DNA from: Nocardia cyriacigeorgica
Lineage (GTDB): Bacteria > Actinomycetota > Actinomycetes > Mycobacteriales > Mycobacteriaceae
Length of the DNA: 64,000 nucleotides
Direction: 5' to 3'
Assembly: GCF_010868145.1 (NCBI RefSeq)
Contig: NZ_JAAGUY010000007.1
Location: 73,377 to 137,376 of the forward strand
A model generated the notes under the pieces. It ran no database searches. It saw only the letters and a program-made list of their open reading frames with translations, and was not told the DNA's origin. Shown in pieces: positions 44,541 through 56,293 of this stretch. Numbering within the stretch: position 1 is the stretch's first letter; the number at the start of each line of letters is the position of its first letter. The translations under genes and the position numbers were made by a program.

Positions 44541-45566
44541 GTGACCAAGGCGGAATCGGAGGCAGGCACCTACGTCGAGCCGGGCGAGTTCAAGCGCGAC
44601 ACCAACTACATCACCACCCGGATCACCGCGGACGGCACCGACGGCTACCCGGTCGTGCCGGATCGGTACCGGCTCGTCGCCGCTCGCGCCTGCCCGTGGG
44701 CCAATCGCACCCTGATCGTGCGACGCCTGCTCGGGCTGGAGCAGGTCATCTCGCTCGGCCTGTGCGGGCCCACCCACGACAAACTGAGCTGGACCTTCGA
44801 CCTGGACCCGGGCGAGGTCGATCCGGTGCTCGGCATCCACCGCCTGCGCGACGCCTACCTGGCGCGTTTCCCCGAATATCCGCGCGGTATCACCGTGCCC
44901 GCCGTGGTCGACGTGCCGACCGGCCAGGTGGTGACCAACGACTACGCCCAGATCACCCTCGATTTCTCCACCGAATGGACCGAATTCCATCGGCCGGGCG
45001 CACCCCGGCTGTACCCGCAGCACCTGCGCGCCGAGATCGACGAGGTGAACCGCCGCGTGTTCACCGAGGTCAACAACGGGGTGTACCGCTGCGGTTTCGC
45101 CGGAGCCCAGGATGCCTACGACGCCGCCTACGACCGACTGTTCACCGCCCTCGACTGGCTCTCCGATCGCCTGGCCGGGCAGCGCTACCTGGTGGGCGAC
45201 ACCATTACCGAGGCCGATGTCCGGTTGTTCACCACACTGGTCCGGTTCGACCCGGTCTACCACGGCCATTTCAAGTGCAATCGCAGCAAACTCACCGAGA
45301 TGCCGGTGCTGTGGGCCTACGCCCGCGATCTCTACCAGACGCCGGGGTTCGGCGACACGGTCGATTTCGCGCAGATCAAAACCCACTACTACGTGGTGCA
45401 CACCGATATCAATCCCACCCGCGTGATACCCACAGGCCCTGACCTGACGAACTGGCTGACCCAGCATGGGCGCGAGGTGCTCGGCGGCAGGCCCTTCGGC
45501 GACGGCACCCCGCCACCTCCGCCCCCGCTGAGCGAACGGGTGCCCGCGCTGCGCGGACCGCAGTAG
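44541..45566 (+). CDS. Xi-class glutathione S-transferase-like quinone reductase
   Basis: A 341-residue protein of the glutathionyl-hydroquinone reductase family (Xi-class GST). The active Cys is in RACPWANR near residue 49, followed by thioredoxin-fold and helical domains (the long DRLAGQRYLVGD segment). GTG 44541 is chosen, where family similarity begins; earlier ATGs overlap the divergent crotonase. In bacteria of this type glutathione is absent and mycothiol is the thiol, so the true co-substrate is uncertain. The Pro-rich tail (PPPPPPL) is unusual. Confidence 0.88.
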   Translation: MTKAESEAGTYVEPGEFKRDTNYITTRITADGTDGYPVVPDRYRLVAARACPWANRTLIVRRLLGLEQVISLGLCGPTHDKLSWTFDLDPGEVDPVLGIHRLRDAYLARFPEYPRGITVPAVVDVPTGQVVTNDYAQITLDFSTEWTEFHRPGAPRLYPQHLRAEIDEVNRRVFTEVNNGVYRCGFAGAQDAYDAAYDRLFTALDWLSDRLAGQRYLVGDTITEADVRLFTTLVRFDPVYHGHFKCNRSKLTEMPVLWAYARDLYQTPGFGDTVDFAQIKTHYYVVHTDINPTRVIPTGPDLTNWLTQHGREVLGGRPFGDGTPPPPPPLSERVPALRGPQ

Positions 45567-45735
45567 GGGCGTCCGGATCGCCGGGGAGGCACGGAGCCGG
45601 TGCCCACGGCTCACCGTGAGGTTGTGCACGTCGCGGGGTCGGAACCGAACACAGGGGGTAATCCGTTGTCAGGACGAGCTGACGGCGCAGGTGCCCTACA
45701 GTTGCGCAGCAGAGGCCGACAAGGAGGATGAGGCC

Positions 45736-46482
45736 GTGTTCACCAAGGCGTTCGAGAAAGCGGTGGTCGAGCTACTCGACACCGGATCCCGCCTGCAGGC
45801 GCCCGCGGTGGCCAAGTACGTCGCCCGGGTGCGGCGCGCGCATCCGGAGGAGAACCCCGCGCAGATCATCGAGCGACTGGAGAAGCAGTATCTGCTCGCG
45901 GTGACCGGCAGCGGCAGTGCGGTCGGCGCCACGGCCGCGGTACCGGGTGTCGGCACGGTCGCCGCACTGGCCGCTGTCAGCGCGGAAACCACCTTCTTCA
46001 TGGAGGCCTCCGCGGTGTTCACCCTCGCCGTCGCCGCCGTACACGGGGTGCGGCCACACGACCGGGAGCAGCGGCGCGCGCTGGTGCTCGCCGTCGTACT
46101 CGGCGACACCGGCATGGAGATCGTGCAGAAGAGCATCGGGCATTCGGCGAAGAACTGGGGCACCGCGTTCGCGACTCGCATCCCGGGTCTGTCGGGGATG
46201 AACGATTCGCTGCTGAAGCGGTTCATCGTCCGATTCATCACCAAACGCGCCGCACTCATGGCAGGCAAGGTGTTGCCCGCCGGTATCGGAGCGGTGATCG
46301 GCGGTGCCGGTAACCGGACCCTCGGAAAGGCCACGATCACCAACGCGCGCAGGGCATTCGGGCCCGCGCCTGCTCACTTCCCTGCCGATCGGTCGCTGGT
46401 CATCGATGCTGATCCGCTGACCGCGCTGGAAGCAGCACCGAAGCCGTCGACCTTCCCGCAGCCCCCGGCCGCGTCCCGGTGA
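45736..46482 (+). CDS. Membrane-associated protein of unknown function
   Basis: A 248-residue protein starting at GTG 45736, with AAGGAGG eight bases upstream. Two hydrophobic segments (around residues 60-105 and 175-205, with GVGTVAALAAVSAETTFF and VLPAGIGAVIGG) suggest membrane insertion, and the EcsC family resembles it weakly. A Pro-rich tail follows. It is the first of three overlapping genes with an ABC ATPase and permease, so an accessory transport role is suggested but unproven. Confidence 0.7.
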   Translation: MFTKAFEKAVVELLDTGSRLQAPAVAKYVARVRRAHPEENPAQIIERLEKQYLLAVTGSGSAVGATAAVPGVGTVAALAAVSAETTFFMEASAVFTLAVAAVHGVRPHDREQRRALVLAVVLGDTGMEIVQKSIGHSAKNWGTAFATRIPGLSGMNDSLLKRFIVRFITKRAALMAGKVLPAGIGAVIGGAGNRTLGKATITNARRAFGPAPAHFPADRSLVIDADPLTALEAAPKPSTFPQPPAASR

Positions 46483-47474
46483 GCGCCGCACGACCGCAGG
46501 CCATCGCCGTCCGCGGATTGAGTAAGCGCTACGACCTGGCCGAGGTCGTGCACGATGTCAGCTTCTCCGTCGCACCCGGCACCATCGCCGCCCTGGTCGG
46601 CCCGGAAGACGCAGGCAAGACCACGGTGATCGGCGTCCTGCTCGGACTCCTCGAACCCACCGCGGGGACCGTGGAGGTCGGCGGCTGCGAGGTCGGCACC
46701 CGCGACCACGACGCCCCCGCGGTGGGTGGTGTGCTCGATCCCCGTGGACTGCACCCGGGCCGCACTATCGGCGACCATCTCCGGATCTACGCCGCCGCCG
46801 CGGGACTTGCGGACCGTCGCGTCCGTGAGGTTCTGGAGCTGACCGGCCTCACCGATTTCGCGCGCACCAAGCCCGACGGGCTCAGCCCCGGCAGGCAGCT
46901 CAGGGCCGCGGTGGCTACGGCGCTGCTGCCGAATCCGCGGGTGCTGATCCTCGACGACCCGACTCTCGAGCTCGACAGTGTCGAGCACGCCTGGTTGTCG
47001 AATTTCCTGCGCGGCCACACCGGCCGCGGCGGGACGGCGCTGGTCAGCGCCCGCAGCCTGGCCGCGGTGCTGCCGTTCTCCGACAGCCTGATCGTGCTCA
47101 GTGAAGGCGCGGTGGCCTATCAGGGCAGCCCGTCTCGATTGCGGCGCAACAACCCCGATCGGCTGGTCGTGGCATCGTCATCGGCGATCGCGCTCGCCAC
47201 TGCGCTGGCGGTGGCCGGATACACCGACGCCGTCATCCGGCAGGACGACAGGCTCGCGGTCGCGGAGGCAAGCGAAGCCCAGATCGTGGCGGTGGCCGGT
47301 GCGGCCGCGGTCCGTATCGACAGCATCATCGCCGACTCCATCCATCCCGACCGAGTCCTGGCCTCGCTCACCGCCGCGAGCCGCAACCGGCCGGTGATCT
47401 ACGGCACTGCCGCCCCGCCGCACCCCGCTCGACCACCGCAACCGACACCGATGCCGTACGGGATTCCACGATGA
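46479..47474 (+). CDS. ABC transporter ATP-binding protein, degenerate active site
   Basis: A 331-residue ABC ATPase starting at GTG 46479, overlapping both neighbours by 4 bp. Walker A GPEDAGKT is intact. The signature reads LSPGRQ instead of LSGGQ, Walker B ends LILDDP with Asp in place of the catalytic Glu, and the switch region SARSLA lacks the usual His. The C-terminal 100 residues resemble the DUF4162-like extension of drug/lantibiotic exporters. These changes predict little or no ATP hydrolysis. Confidence 0.87.
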   Translation: MSAARPQAIAVRGLSKRYDLAEVVHDVSFSVAPGTIAALVGPEDAGKTTVIGVLLGLLEPTAGTVEVGGCEVGTRDHDAPAVGGVLDPRGLHPGRTIGDHLRIYAAAAGLADRRVREVLELTGLTDFARTKPDGLSPGRQLRAAVATALLPNPRVLILDDPTLELDSVEHAWLSNFLRGHTGRGGTALVSARSLAAVLPFSDSLIVLSEGAVAYQGSPSRLRRNNPDRLVVASSSAIALATALAVAGYTDAVIRQDDRLAVAEASEAQIVAVAGAAAVRIDSIIADSIHPDRVLASLTAASRNRPVIYGTAAPPHPARPPQPTPMPYGIPR

Positions 47475-48253
47475 TCGACGTCTTGTCCGCGGACCTCGTC
47501 CCGGCGATCAACTCCGAGCTGCGCAAGACCGCCAGCCTGCGCTGGCCCCGGCTGCTCGCCGCGCTGGTGGTCGCCATCGCCGTGGTCACCAGCTCGGTCA
47601 CTGCCATCCTGGCCGGCCGGGCCGACCCGGACGGTGAACCGGCCACCGGCGCCGCCACGATCGGGCTGTATCTGGCATTGATCGCGGTCGCCCTGGCGGC
47701 CGCCGGATACGGCGCGGCGAGCACCGGCGGCGAATTCCGCCACGACACCATGGCGGTCACCGCCATGTTCACGCCGGACCGCGATCGGTTGGTGGGCGCG
47801 AAGCTCCTTGTCACCGCCGCTTTCGCGCTGGTCGCGGCGATCGCCGTCGAGATCGTCGCCCTTGCCTGCCTGTTCGCGTTCGGCCGCGGGAAGTTCGAGC
47901 TCACCGTGCAGCTGTTCGCGGCGCTCGGCGGTGGACTCGTGGCTGCGGTGTGCTGGTCGTTGATCGGTGCCGGGGCCGGGCTGTTGTTGCGTTCACCTGG
48001 AACCGGTGTGGCCGCCGTGCTCGGCTGGGTCACGGTGATCGAGCCGTTGATCTGGCTGGTGGCCACCGGGATCGGCATGGCCGGTGCGGCGACGCTCCTC
48101 CCCGGGTCCTCGACAATCAGCACGGTTTTCGTCGGCTCGTTCGCCAACGCCGATCTACTGGCCCCGACACCGGCCGCCGTTGTGGTGTTGCTTCTGTGGA
48201 CCATCGGGATCGGTGGCGCCGGCTGGTGGTCGGTGCGCTCGCGCGATCTGTAG
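47471..48253 (+). CDS. ABC-2 type permease
   Basis: A 260-residue membrane protein with about six hydrophobic segments (near residues 27-48, 65-85, 110-132, 142-165, 180-205 and 230-252) and the GGEFRHDTMAVT motif of ABC-2 permeases. It overlaps the preceding ATPase by 4 bp (ATGA). The substrate is unknown. With the preceding accessory protein it completes a three-gene export module. Confidence 0.88.
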   Translation: MIDVLSADLVPAINSELRKTASLRWPRLLAALVVAIAVVTSSVTAILAGRADPDGEPATGAATIGLYLALIAVALAAAGYGAASTGGEFRHDTMAVTAMFTPDRDRLVGAKLLVTAAFALVAAIAVEIVALACLFAFGRGKFELTVQLFAALGGGLVAAVCWSLIGAGAGLLLRSPGTGVAAVLGWVTVIEPLIWLVATGIGMAGAATLLPGSSTISTVFVGSFANADLLAPTPAAVVVLLLWTIGIGGAGWWSVRSRDL

Positions 48254-48515
48254 TACGCCCGCTGATCCGCCTCTCCGCGATTTTTGGCCAGACTCGGGTG
48301 CGACACCGGTTGCGTTGGCGACTGACGGGTTGATTTGGGATTGGGTTTTGGTCGTACCCGGTGAGTTACCCGGGCCGTGCGAAATCAGGTGTCTCATTGG
48401 CATCGTCCCTCTGCCTACGAGGTCCTCGGCGGGGAACAACCGCTTGTCGGTGGGCGTAGATATGGTCGATGGCAGATAGTGCAGATGATGAGGGGTGGTT
48501 GACGGGGGGCTGGTT
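48254..48515. other. Spacer before fused ABC exporter
   Basis: A 262-bp gap. The GGGGGG run just before the GTG at 48516 is the ribosome binding site. I see no clear promoter box or hairpin in the rest. Confidence 0.35.
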
Positions 48516-51500
48516 GTGAATGGATCGGCGCGGGTGAGCACGAAAGTAGCCGGGGGGTTCGAGGTCAGGGTGCAGGCGCCGGGCTGGATTCGGCGGCTCT
48601 GGCTGGAGAGCGCGCGGCATCGTCGGACCGTTGCCGGGATCGCGGCGGCGGTACTCGCCGGAGCGGCGGCCGAGATCGTGGCACCGCTGCTGACCAAACG
48701 CGCCGTCGACGCGGCGGGGATCGGCGATACCGGGGTGATCGGCACCGTCGCCGCGCTGCTTGTGCTGCTCGCCGCCGGGCGGTTCGTTGCCTCGTTCGGG
48801 CGGCGGCTGCTGGCCGGGCGGCTTTCGCTGGATGTTCAGCATTCGCTGCGGGTGGATCTGCTCGGCTCGTTACAACGGCTCGACGGCGCGGGACAGGACG
48901 CCATCCGCACCGGCCAGGTGGTCTCGCGTTCCATCACCGACCTGCAACTGGTGCAGGGGTTGCTGGCCATGGCTCCGCTGTCGGGGATGTCGCTGCTGCA
49001 ATTCGTGCTGGCCGCGGCGGTGATGATGTGGCTGTCGCCGCTACTGGCAACCGTCGCGCTGCTGGTGGTACCCACCATCGCGGTGGTGGTGTACCGAGTC
49101 AGGCCCCGGCTGTACGCGGCCACCTGGTCGGCGCAGCAGCGCGCCGCCGATCTCGCCCAGCACGTCGAGGAAACAGTGACCGGTGTCCGAGTGGTCAAGG
49201 GATTCGGCCAGGAAGCGCGGATGGTCGACCGGCTCGAACGTCACGGCCGCACCCTGTTCGCCGAACGCATGCGTGCCGCGGTGATCAACTCCCGCTTCGC
49301 ACCGACCCTGGCGGCCATCCCGCAGGTGGGGCTGGTGGCCGTGGTCGCGTTGGGCGGCCTGCTCGCCATGCACGGCAGCATCGGCCTCGGCACCTTCCTC
49401 GCATTCACCGCCTACGTCACGACCATGACGACCACGGCCCGCACCATGGCCTCGGTGGTGATCATGGCCCAGCTCACCAGGGCTGCCGCCGAACGGGTGT
49501 ACCAGGTCATCGACGCCGCGCCGACGGTCGCCGATCCGGAACATCCCGCGGAACTACCGGATGGGCCCCTCGGTGTCGATATCGACGCGCTCACTTTCGG
49601 GTTCGACCCGGACCGACCGGTGCTGCGCGATCTCGATCTGCGGGTCCGCCCGGGCGAAACCGTGGCGATCATCGGGCCGGCCGGTTCGGGCAAAACCACC
49701 CTTTCCCTGCTGCTCCCCCACTTCTACGCACCCGATTCGGGCGAGATCCGGCTGTTCGGGACCGCACCGGAGGACGGCGCGGACATCGCCCATCTCAGGG
49801 CCACCGATCTACGTGCCGCCATCGGCGTGGTCTTCGACGATCCGTTCCTGTTCTCCGACACCATCGCCGCCAATATCGCGCTCGGCAGCCCGGAAGCCAC
49901 CGACGCCGAGATTCGGCATGCCGCGAAGATGGCCGCGGCCGACGAATTCATCAGCGCCCTGCCCGACGGGTACGACACGGTCGTCGGTGAACGCGGACTC
50001 ACCCTGTCCGGTGGTCAACGTCAACGCGTCGCGTTGGCGCGAGCACTGCTGTCCCGGCCGCGCATCCTGGTCCTCGATGACGCCACCTCGGCCGTCGACG
50101 CTGTCACCGAAGCCGCCATTTTCGAGGCGTTGCCCGATCCCGGCGAACGGACCACGATCATCCTGGCCCACCGCGAATCCACCCTCGCCCACGCCGACCG
50201 GGTAGTGCGACTCCCTGCGCCGGCCCACCCGCAGCCCGTCCTTGCTCCGCCAGTGCCCGAGCTACCGCGACGCACCCCACGGGGCGCGGGCCGAGCCGCG
50301 GCCGCCGACCTGAGCGAAACCCCCGAACTGCGGCGCACCATCGAGCGGCTACCACCGGCCACCGAAGAACCCGGTCTCGACGATGCGCGGCTACGCGAGC
50401 CGGATCCCGGTTTCCGTTTGCTCCGGCTCCTGTGGCCGGTGCGCGCCCTGGTGCTGACGGTCATGGTGTTGCTGACGCTGGAGGCCCTGATCGGCATCGG
50501 ATTCCCGCCGCTCGTGCGGTACGCGATCGATGCCGGGGTCGGTGCTGCGGAGTCGAGCGCGCTGCTGCGGGCCGCGGTCCTCGGCGCGGTACTGGTGCTC
50601 GCGGGGTGGATCGTCGCCGCCGCAACCACCACGCTCACCGCCCGTACGGGTGAGCGGGTGCTCTATGGGCTGCGGGTCCGCAGCTACGCGCATCTCCAGC
50701 GGCTCGGCCTCGACTACTACGAGCGGGAACTGTCCGGCCGAATCATGACCCGGATGACCACCGACGTGGATGCGCTGTCCACCTTCTTGCAGACAGGCGT
50801 CTCGACGGCGCTGGTCAGCGCGTTGTCGCTGGTGGCGATAGCGGTGGCGCTGCTGGTCATCGACACCACGCTGGCGCTGGTCGTGCTGCTCGGGGTGCTT
50901 CCGCCACTGGTGATCGCGACGGTGATCTTCCGGCGGGTCTCCTCGGCGGCCTACACGATCTCGCGCGAACACGTCTCCACCGTCAACGCCGACTTCCAAG
51001 AGAACATCAGCGGCCTGCGCGCGGTGCAGGCCTATCGGCACGAGCCGCTCGCAGCCCGGCGCTTCGCCGAATACTCCGAGCGCTACCGGCACAGCCGGAT
51101 GCGGGCCCAGCGCGCGATCGCGCTGTACTTCGCGTTCATCTCGGCCTGGTCGGACCTGGCGCTGGCCATGGTCGTGTTCGTCGGCGCCCGCGAGATCGCG
51201 GGCGGCACCACCAGCGCGGGAACCCTCGTCGCGTTCGTGCTCTACCTGGAACTGCTGTTCGGCCCGGTACAGCATTTGTCCCAGGTCTTCGACGGCTACC
51301 AGCAAGCCAAGGTCGGGCTGCGCCGGATCGGCGCACTGCTGCGCACCGAGTCCTCGATCGGCGCCGACCCGGCAGACGCCGTCGCCATCACCGACCGGCT
51401 CGACGGTGCCGTCACCCTCGATCGGGTTCGTTTCACCTATCCGGGCACCGAGCAGCCCGCACTCGACGGTGTCGCGCTGGATATCCCGGCAGGTACCACC

Positions 51501-52205
51501 CTGGCGCTGGTCGGTGCGACGGGCGCGGGAAAATCGACCATCGTCAAGCTGCTCGCGCGGCTCTACGACCTTCCGTCCGACGGCGCGGGCGCGGTCCGCG
51601 TGGACGCGGTGGACATCCGCGACTACCGCCTCCGCGACTACCGCGCCCGGCTCGGCATCGTCCCGCAAGAACCTCACCTGTTCACCGGCGACGTCGCCAG
51701 CAACATTGCATTCGGGAAACCGTCGGCAACCTCACAGCAGATCGCGGCGGCCGCCGATGCGGTCGGCGCGGGGCCGATGATCGCCGCGTTACCCCTCGGC
51801 ATGGGGCAACCGGTGGGTGAACGCGGCCGCGGGTTGTCGGCGGGACAGCGTCAGCTGATCGCCCTCGCAAGGGCCGAACTTGTCGATCCGGATCTGCTGC
51901 TGCTGGACGAGGCGACGGCGACCCTCGACCCGGACACCGAGGCATCGGTGCTGGTAGCGACGAAGTCGTTGGCGCGCGATCGGACAACGGTCGTGGTCGC
52001 GCACCGGCTGGCGACGGCCGCGCGCGCCGACCGGATCGCCGTTGTCGACCACGGAACGATCGTGGAAATCGGCACCCATGACGAGCTGCTGGCGGCGCGC
52101 GGGGCATATGCCCGGCTCTGGGCAGCGGCCGGAGAGCGGGAGGGAATATTCTCAGCGGGGGACGGGTCGTCACCTTTGAGGAGCGGCCTGTCCGCCGGTC
52201 GGTAG
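48516..52205 (+). CDS. Fused ABC exporter (TMD-NBD-TMD-NBD)
   Basis: A 1229-residue exporter with two fused half-transporters, as in M. tuberculosis Rv0194. GTG 48516 is preferred because GGGGGG stands six bases before it; GTG 48495 lacks proper spacing. NBD1 has GPAGSGKT near 390, LSGGQ, and Walker [12 protein letters not shown], in which Asp replaces the catalytic Glu. NBD2 has GATGAGKST near 1005, LSAGQ, and [11 protein letters not shown] with the Glu intact, and both H-loop His are kept. This asymmetric site arrangement is normal for heterodimer-type exporters. It probably exports lipids or drugs. Next gene is kgd, 124 bp on. Confidence 0.95.
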   Translation: MNGSARVSTKVAGGFEVRVQAPGWIRRLWLESARHRRTVAGIAAAVLAGAAAEIVAPLLTKRAVDAAGIGDTGVIGTVAALLVLLAAGRFVASFGRRLLAGRLSLDVQHSLRVDLLGSLQRLDGAGQDAIRTGQVVSRSITDLQLVQGLLAMAPLSGMSLLQFVLAAAVMMWLSPLLATVALLVVPTIAVVVYRVRPRLYAATWSAQQRAADLAQHVEETVTGVRVVKGFGQEARMVDRLERHGRTLFAERMRAAVINSRFAPTLAAIPQVGLVAVVALGGLLAMHGSIGLGTFLAFTAYVTTMTTTARTMASVVIMAQLTRAAAERVYQVIDAAPTVADPEHPAELPDGPLGVDIDALTFGFDPDRPVLRDLDLRVRPGETVAIIGPAGSGKTTLSLLLPHFYAPDSGEIRLFGTAPEDGADIAHLRATDLRAAIGVVFDDPFLFSDTIAANIALGSPEATDAEIRHAAKMAAADEFISALPDGYDTVVGERGLTLSGGQRQRVALARALLSRPRILVLDDATSAVDAVTEAAIFEALPDPGERTTIILAHRESTLAHADRVVRLPAPAHPQPVLAPPVPELPRRTPRGAGRAAAADLSETPELRRTIERLPPATEEPGLDDARLREPDPGFRLLRLLWPVRALVLTVMVLLTLEALIGIGFPPLVRYAIDAGVGAAESSALLRAAVLGAVLVLAGWIVAAATTTLTARTGERVLYGLRVRSYAHLQRLGLDYYERELSGRIMTRMTTDVDALSTFLQTGVSTALVSALSLVAIAVALLVIDTTLALVVLLGVLPPLVIATVIFRRVSSAAYTISREHVSTVNADFQENISGLRAVQAYRHEPLAARRFAEYSERYRHSRMRAQRAIALYFAFISAWSDLALAMVVFVGAREIAGGTTSAGTLVAFVLYLELLFGPVQHLSQVFDGYQQAKVGLRRIGALLRTESSIGADPADAVAITDRLDGAVTLDRVRFTYPGTEQPALDGVALDIPAGTTLALVGATGAGKSTIVKLLARLYDLPSDGAGAVRVDAVDIRDYRLRDYRARLGIVPQEPHLFTGDVASNIAFGKPSATSQQIAAAADAVGAGPMIAALPLGMGQPVGERGRGLSAGQRQLIALARAELVDPDLLLLDEATATLDPDTEASVLVATKSLARDRTTVVVAHRLATAARADRIAVVDHGTIVEIGTHDELLAARGAYARLWAAAGEREGIFSAGDGSSPLRSGLSAGR

Positions 52206-52329
52206 CACCGCCGATTCGGGGCTGGGCCTATCCTCGACAGAGGGCGCATCGGCGCGTATCCGCCGATCCCCGTGCCGGGCACGTCACAAACGTCGCAGCG
52301 CGAAGAACGAAAAGAGGCGAACACCTGCT

Positions 52330-55300
52330 GTGAGCAGCTCAACTTCCCAGTTCGGACAGAACCAGTGGTTAGTCGACGAGATGTATCAGAAGTTCAAGAA
52401 GGATCCATCATCGGTCGATGAAAGTTGGCACGAGTTCCTCGCCGATTACACCCCCGACGCGTCCGGTGAGTCCGTTGCCGGTCAGCCGACGCCCGCGCAG
52501 GCTCCCGCCCCGGCACCGGCGCAGGCTGCGACGACCGCACCGGTGAACTCCGCACCCACCCCGGCCCCAGCGGCCGCACCCGCGCCGAAGCCCGCGCCGG
52601 CTCCGGCTCCGGCCCCGAAGCCCGCCGCCACGGCTCCGGCCGCCGCCGCGCCCGCGCAGGCTCGAGCCCCTAAGACCACCCCGGCGCCCGCCTCCAACGC
52701 CGCGCCGACATCCGGTGGGCCGAAGCCTGCCGCCGCGGCCGACCAGGCGAAGGTGCTGCGCGGTGCGGCCGCCGCGGTGGCCAAGAACATGTCCGCCTCG
52801 CTCACCATCCCCACCGCGACCAGCGTTCGTGCCATCCCTGCCAAGCTGATGATCGACAACCGCCTGGTCATCAACAACCATCTGGCCCGCACCCGCGGTG
52901 GCAAGATTTCCTTCACCCACCTGCTCGGCTACGCGATCGTGCAGGCGGTCAAGGCCTTCCCGAACATGAACCGGCATTTCGCCGAGATCGACGGGAAGCC
53001 CAACTCGATCACCCCGGCGCACACCAACCTCGGCCTCGCCATCGACCTTCCGGGCAAGGACGGCAACCGTTCACTGGTCGTTGCCGCCATCAAGGGCACC
53101 GAGGAGATGACCTTCGGGCAGTTCCACACCGCCTACGAGGACATCGTGCGCCGCGCCCGCGAGGGCAAGCTGACCGCCGAGGACTTCAGCGGCGTCACCA
53201 TCTCGCTCACCAACCCCGGCACCATTGGCACCGTGCACTCGGTGCCGCGACTGATGTCGGGCCAGGGCGCGATCATCGGCGCGGGCGCGATGGAGTACCC
53301 GGCCGAGTTCCAGGGCATGAGCGATGAGCGCATCGCCGATATCGGCGTAGGCAAGCTGATGACGCTGACCTCGACCTACGACCACCGCATCATCCAGGGT
53401 GCGGAGTCCGGCGACTTCCTGCGCACCATCCACACCCTGCTGATCTCCGACGAGTTCTACGACGAGATCTTCCACGGCCTCGGCGTGCCGTACGAGCCGG
53501 TGCGTTGGCGCAAGGACGTCAAGGAGCGCGGCGTCGACAAGAGCACCCGCGTGCTCGAGATGATCGCGGCCTACCGCAACCGCGGCCACCTGATGGCCGA
53601 CACCGATCCGCTGCGCCTCGTCAAGGACAAGTTCCGCAGCCACCCCGACCTCGACGTCACCCAGCACGGGCTCACCCTGTGGGACCTCGACCGCGAGTTC
53701 AACGTGGGCGGCTTCCACGGCGAGGAGCGGATGAAGCTGCGCGATGTGCTGTCCGTGCTGCGCGACTCCTACTGCCGACACGTCGGTGTCGAGTACACCC
53801 ACATTCTGGAGACCGACCAGCTCGAGTGGATCCAGGAGCGGGTCGAGCAGAAGCATGTCAAGCCGACCGTCGCCCAGCAGAAGTACATCCTGAACCGGCT
53901 GAACGCGGCCGAGGCGTTCGAGACCTTCCTGCAGACCAAGTACGTCGGGCAGAAGCGCTTCTCGCTGGAAGGTGCCGAGGCCGTCATCCCGATGATGGAC
54001 GCGACCATCGACCAGTGCGCCGAGCATTCGCTCGACGAGGTCGTCATCGGTATGCCGCACCGTGGCCGCCTGAATGTACTGGCCAACATTGTCGGCAAGC
54101 CCTACTCGAAGATCTTCACCGAGTTCGAGGGCAACATGAACCCGGCAGCCACGCACGGCTCCGGCGACGTGAAGTACCACCTCGGTGCCCGCGGCACCTA
54201 CCTGCAGATGTTCGGCGACAACGAGATCGAGGTCTCGCTCACCGCGAACCCCTCGCATCTCGAGGCGGTCGACCCGGTGCTGGAGGGTCTGGTTCGCGCC
54301 AAGCAGGATCTGCTGGACAAGGGCGACGGCCCCGAGGGCTTCTCGGTCATGCCGCTGATGCTGCACGGTGACGCCGCGTTCGCGGGCCAGGGTGTGGTCG
54401 CCGAGACCCTGAACCTGTCGGGTCTGCGCGGCTACCGCGTCGGCGGCACCATCCACATCGTGGTGAACAACCAGATCGGCTTCACCACCGCACCGGAGAA
54501 CAGCCGCTCCACCGAATACTCCACCGACATCGCGAAGTTCATCGGTGCGCCGATCTTCCACGTCAACGGTGACGATCCGGAGGCATGCGATTGGGTCGCG
54601 CGCCTCGCGGTCGATTTCCGGCAGAAGTTCCGCAAGGACGTGGTCATCGACCTGATCTGCTACCGCCGCCGTGGCCACAACGAGGGCGACGACCCATCGA
54701 TGACCCAGCCGTACATGTACGACGTCATCGACACCAAGCGCTCGGTGCGCAAGAGCTACACCGAGAGCCTGATCGGCCGTGGCGATATCTCCATGAAAGA
54801 GGCCGAGGACGCGCTGCGCGATTACCAGGGCCAGCTGGAGCGCGTGTTCAACGAGGTCCGCGAACTGGAGAAATACTCGCCGGAGCCGAGTGAATCGGTC
54901 GAGGACGACCAGAAGGTGCCCGCGACGGTGCAGACCGCCGTGGACAAGTCGGTCCTGCAGCGCATCGGCGACGCGTTCCTCAACGTGCCCGAGGGCTTCA
55001 ATGTGCATCCGCGCGTCAAGCCGGTGCTGGAGAAGCGGCGCGAGATGGCCTACGAAGGCAAGGTCGACTGGGCCTTCGCCGAGCTGCTCGCCTTCGGCAC
55101 GCTGATCGATGAGGGCCGCGCGGTGCGGTTGACCGGCCAGGACTCCCGTCGTGGCACGTTCACCCAGCGCCACTCGGTGATCATCGACCGCAAGACGGCC
55201 GAGGAGTACACCCCGCTGCACAACATCGGCTCGGCCAACCCGGGCTGGTTCGCGGTGCACGATTCGGCGCTGAGCGAATTCGCCGCCGTCGGCTTCGAAT

Positions 55301-56115
55301 ACGGCTACTCGCTGGGCAACCCGGATGCGCTGGTGTTGTGGGAGGCGCAGTTCGGTGACTTCGTCAACGGCGCGCAGTCCATCATCGACGAGTTCATCTC
55401 CTCCGGTGAGGCCAAGTGGGGTCAGCTCTCGGAGGTCGTGCTGCTGCTACCGCACGGTCACGAGGGTCAGGGACCGGACCACACCTCCGGCCGTATCGAG
55501 CGCTTCCTTCAGCTGTGCGCGGAGGGTTCGATGACGGTGGCGGTGCCGTCCACCCCGGCGAACTACTTCCACCTGCTGCGCCGGCATCAGCTCGACGGCA
55601 TCCGTCGTCCGCTGATCGTCTTCACCCCGAAGTCGATGCTGCGCAACAAGGCCGTGGTCAGCGATCTGAAGGACTTCACCGAGAGCAAGTTCCACTCGGT
55701 GTTCGACGAGCCAACCTACGAGCAGGGCATCGGCGATCGCGGCAAGGTCAAGCGGATCCTGCTGACCAGCGGCAAGCTCTACTACGAGCTGGCCGCCGCC
55801 AAGGCCAAGCAGAAGCGCGAGGACGTCGCGATCGTCCGGATCGAGCAGCTGTACCCGATGCCCAAGTTCCGGCTGAACGAGGCGCTGGCCGGCTACCCGA
55901 ACGCCACCGATATCGCGTGGGTGCAGGAGGAGCCGGCCAACCAGGGTGCCTGGCCGTTCTTCGGCCTGAACCTGCCCGAGCTGCTGCCGGAGCGTTTCGG
56001 CAAGCTGCGCCGGATCTCGCGGCGTGCCATGTCGGCGCCGTCCTCGGGTTCGAGCAAGGTGCACGCGGTCGAGCAGGCCGAGATCATCGACGAGGCCTTC
56101 GAACCGACCGCCTGA
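52330..56115 (+). CDS. kgd: Multifunctional 2-oxoglutarate metabolism enzyme
   Basis: A 1261-residue enzyme of the Mycobacteriales Kgd/SucA type. Residues 1-45 form the N-terminal E1o segment, 50-135 an Ala/Pro-rich linker, and 140-360 an E2-like acyltransferase domain with the catalytic His in TYDHRIIQG near 353. The thiamine-diphosphate E1 domain follows (GDAAFAGQG near 680, NNQIGFTT). It decarboxylates 2-oxoglutarate, feeding succinyl-CoA via the dehydrogenase complex and having ligase side activities. Start GTG 52330. A forkhead-like signalling partner (GarA) is not in this window. Strong hairpin terminator follows. Confidence 0.97.
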   Translation: MSSSTSQFGQNQWLVDEMYQKFKKDPSSVDESWHEFLADYTPDASGESVAGQPTPAQAPAPAPAQAATTAPVNSAPTPAPAAAPAPKPAPAPAPAPKPAATAPAAAAPAQARAPKTTPAPASNAAPTSGGPKPAAAADQAKVLRGAAAAVAKNMSASLTIPTATSVRAIPAKLMIDNRLVINNHLARTRGGKISFTHLLGYAIVQAVKAFPNMNRHFAEIDGKPNSITPAHTNLGLAIDLPGKDGNRSLVVAAIKGTEEMTFGQFHTAYEDIVRRAREGKLTAEDFSGVTISLTNPGTIGTVHSVPRLMSGQGAIIGAGAMEYPAEFQGMSDERIADIGVGKLMTLTSTYDHRIIQGAESGDFLRTIHTLLISDEFYDEIFHGLGVPYEPVRWRKDVKERGVDKSTRVLEMIAAYRNRGHLMADTDPLRLVKDKFRSHPDLDVTQHGLTLWDLDREFNVGGFHGEERMKLRDVLSVLRDSYCRHVGVEYTHILETDQLEWIQERVEQKHVKPTVAQQKYILNRLNAAEAFETFLQTKYVGQKRFSLEGAEAVIPMMDATIDQCAEHSLDEVVIGMPHRGRLNVLANIVGKPYSKIFTEFEGNMNPAATHGSGDVKYHLGARGTYLQMFGDNEIEVSLTANPSHLEAVDPVLEGLVRAKQDLLDKGDGPEGFSVMPLMLHGDAAFAGQGVVAETLNLSGLRGYRVGGTIHIVVNNQIGFTTAPENSRSTEYSTDIAKFIGAPIFHVNGDDPEACDWVARLAVDFRQKFRKDVVIDLICYRRRGHNEGDDPSMTQPYMYDVIDTKRSVRKSYTESLIGRGDISMKEAEDALRDYQGQLERVFNEVRELEKYSPEPSESVEDDQKVPATVQTAVDKSVLQRIGDAFLNVPEGFNVHPRVKPVLEKRREMAYEGKVDWAFAELLAFGTLIDEGRAVRLTGQDSRRGTFTQRHSVIIDRKTAEEYTPLHNIGSANPGWFAVHDSALSEFAAVGFEYGYSLGNPDALVLWEAQFGDFVNGAQSIIDEFISSGEAKWGQLSEVVLLLPHGHEGQGPDHTSGRIERFLQLCAEGSMTVAVPSTPANYFHLLRRHQLDGIRRPLIVFTPKSMLRNKAVVSDLKDFTESKFHSVFDEPTYEQGIGDRGKVKRILLTSGKLYYELAAAKAKQKREDVAIVRIEQLYPMPKFRLNEALAGYPNATDIAWVQEEPANQGAWPFFGLNLPELLPERFGKLRRISRRAMSAPSSGSSKVHAVEQAEIIDEAFEPTA

Positions 56116-56132
56116 TCACCGGTTCGTCATCG

Positions 56133-56180
56133 ACGCCGGGCCCGGATCCGCTCTCTCACAGAGCGATTCGGGCCCGGCGT
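56133..56180 (+). terminator. kgd terminator
   Basis: A perfect 12-bp stem (56133-56144 with 56169-56180) containing an inner CGCTCT/AGAGCG stem (56149-56154 with 56160-56165) forms one long hairpin, 18 bp after the kgd stop. Confidence 0.85.
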
Positions 56181-56293
56181 CGGGCGTTTCTGGGGGCGTG
56201 CAACCGGCGACCATCGGACCAGACGCGCTCCTCGGCCGTCATGTGCCGACATGACGAATCCGGGCCATCGCTCGGCGGTGACCCGGAACAGCC

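Noticed and set aside
53071..55260. 729-codon open frame antisense to kgd
   Set aside because: It mirrors the high GC third-position pattern of kgd on the other strand and has no recognisable domain; kgd is certain.
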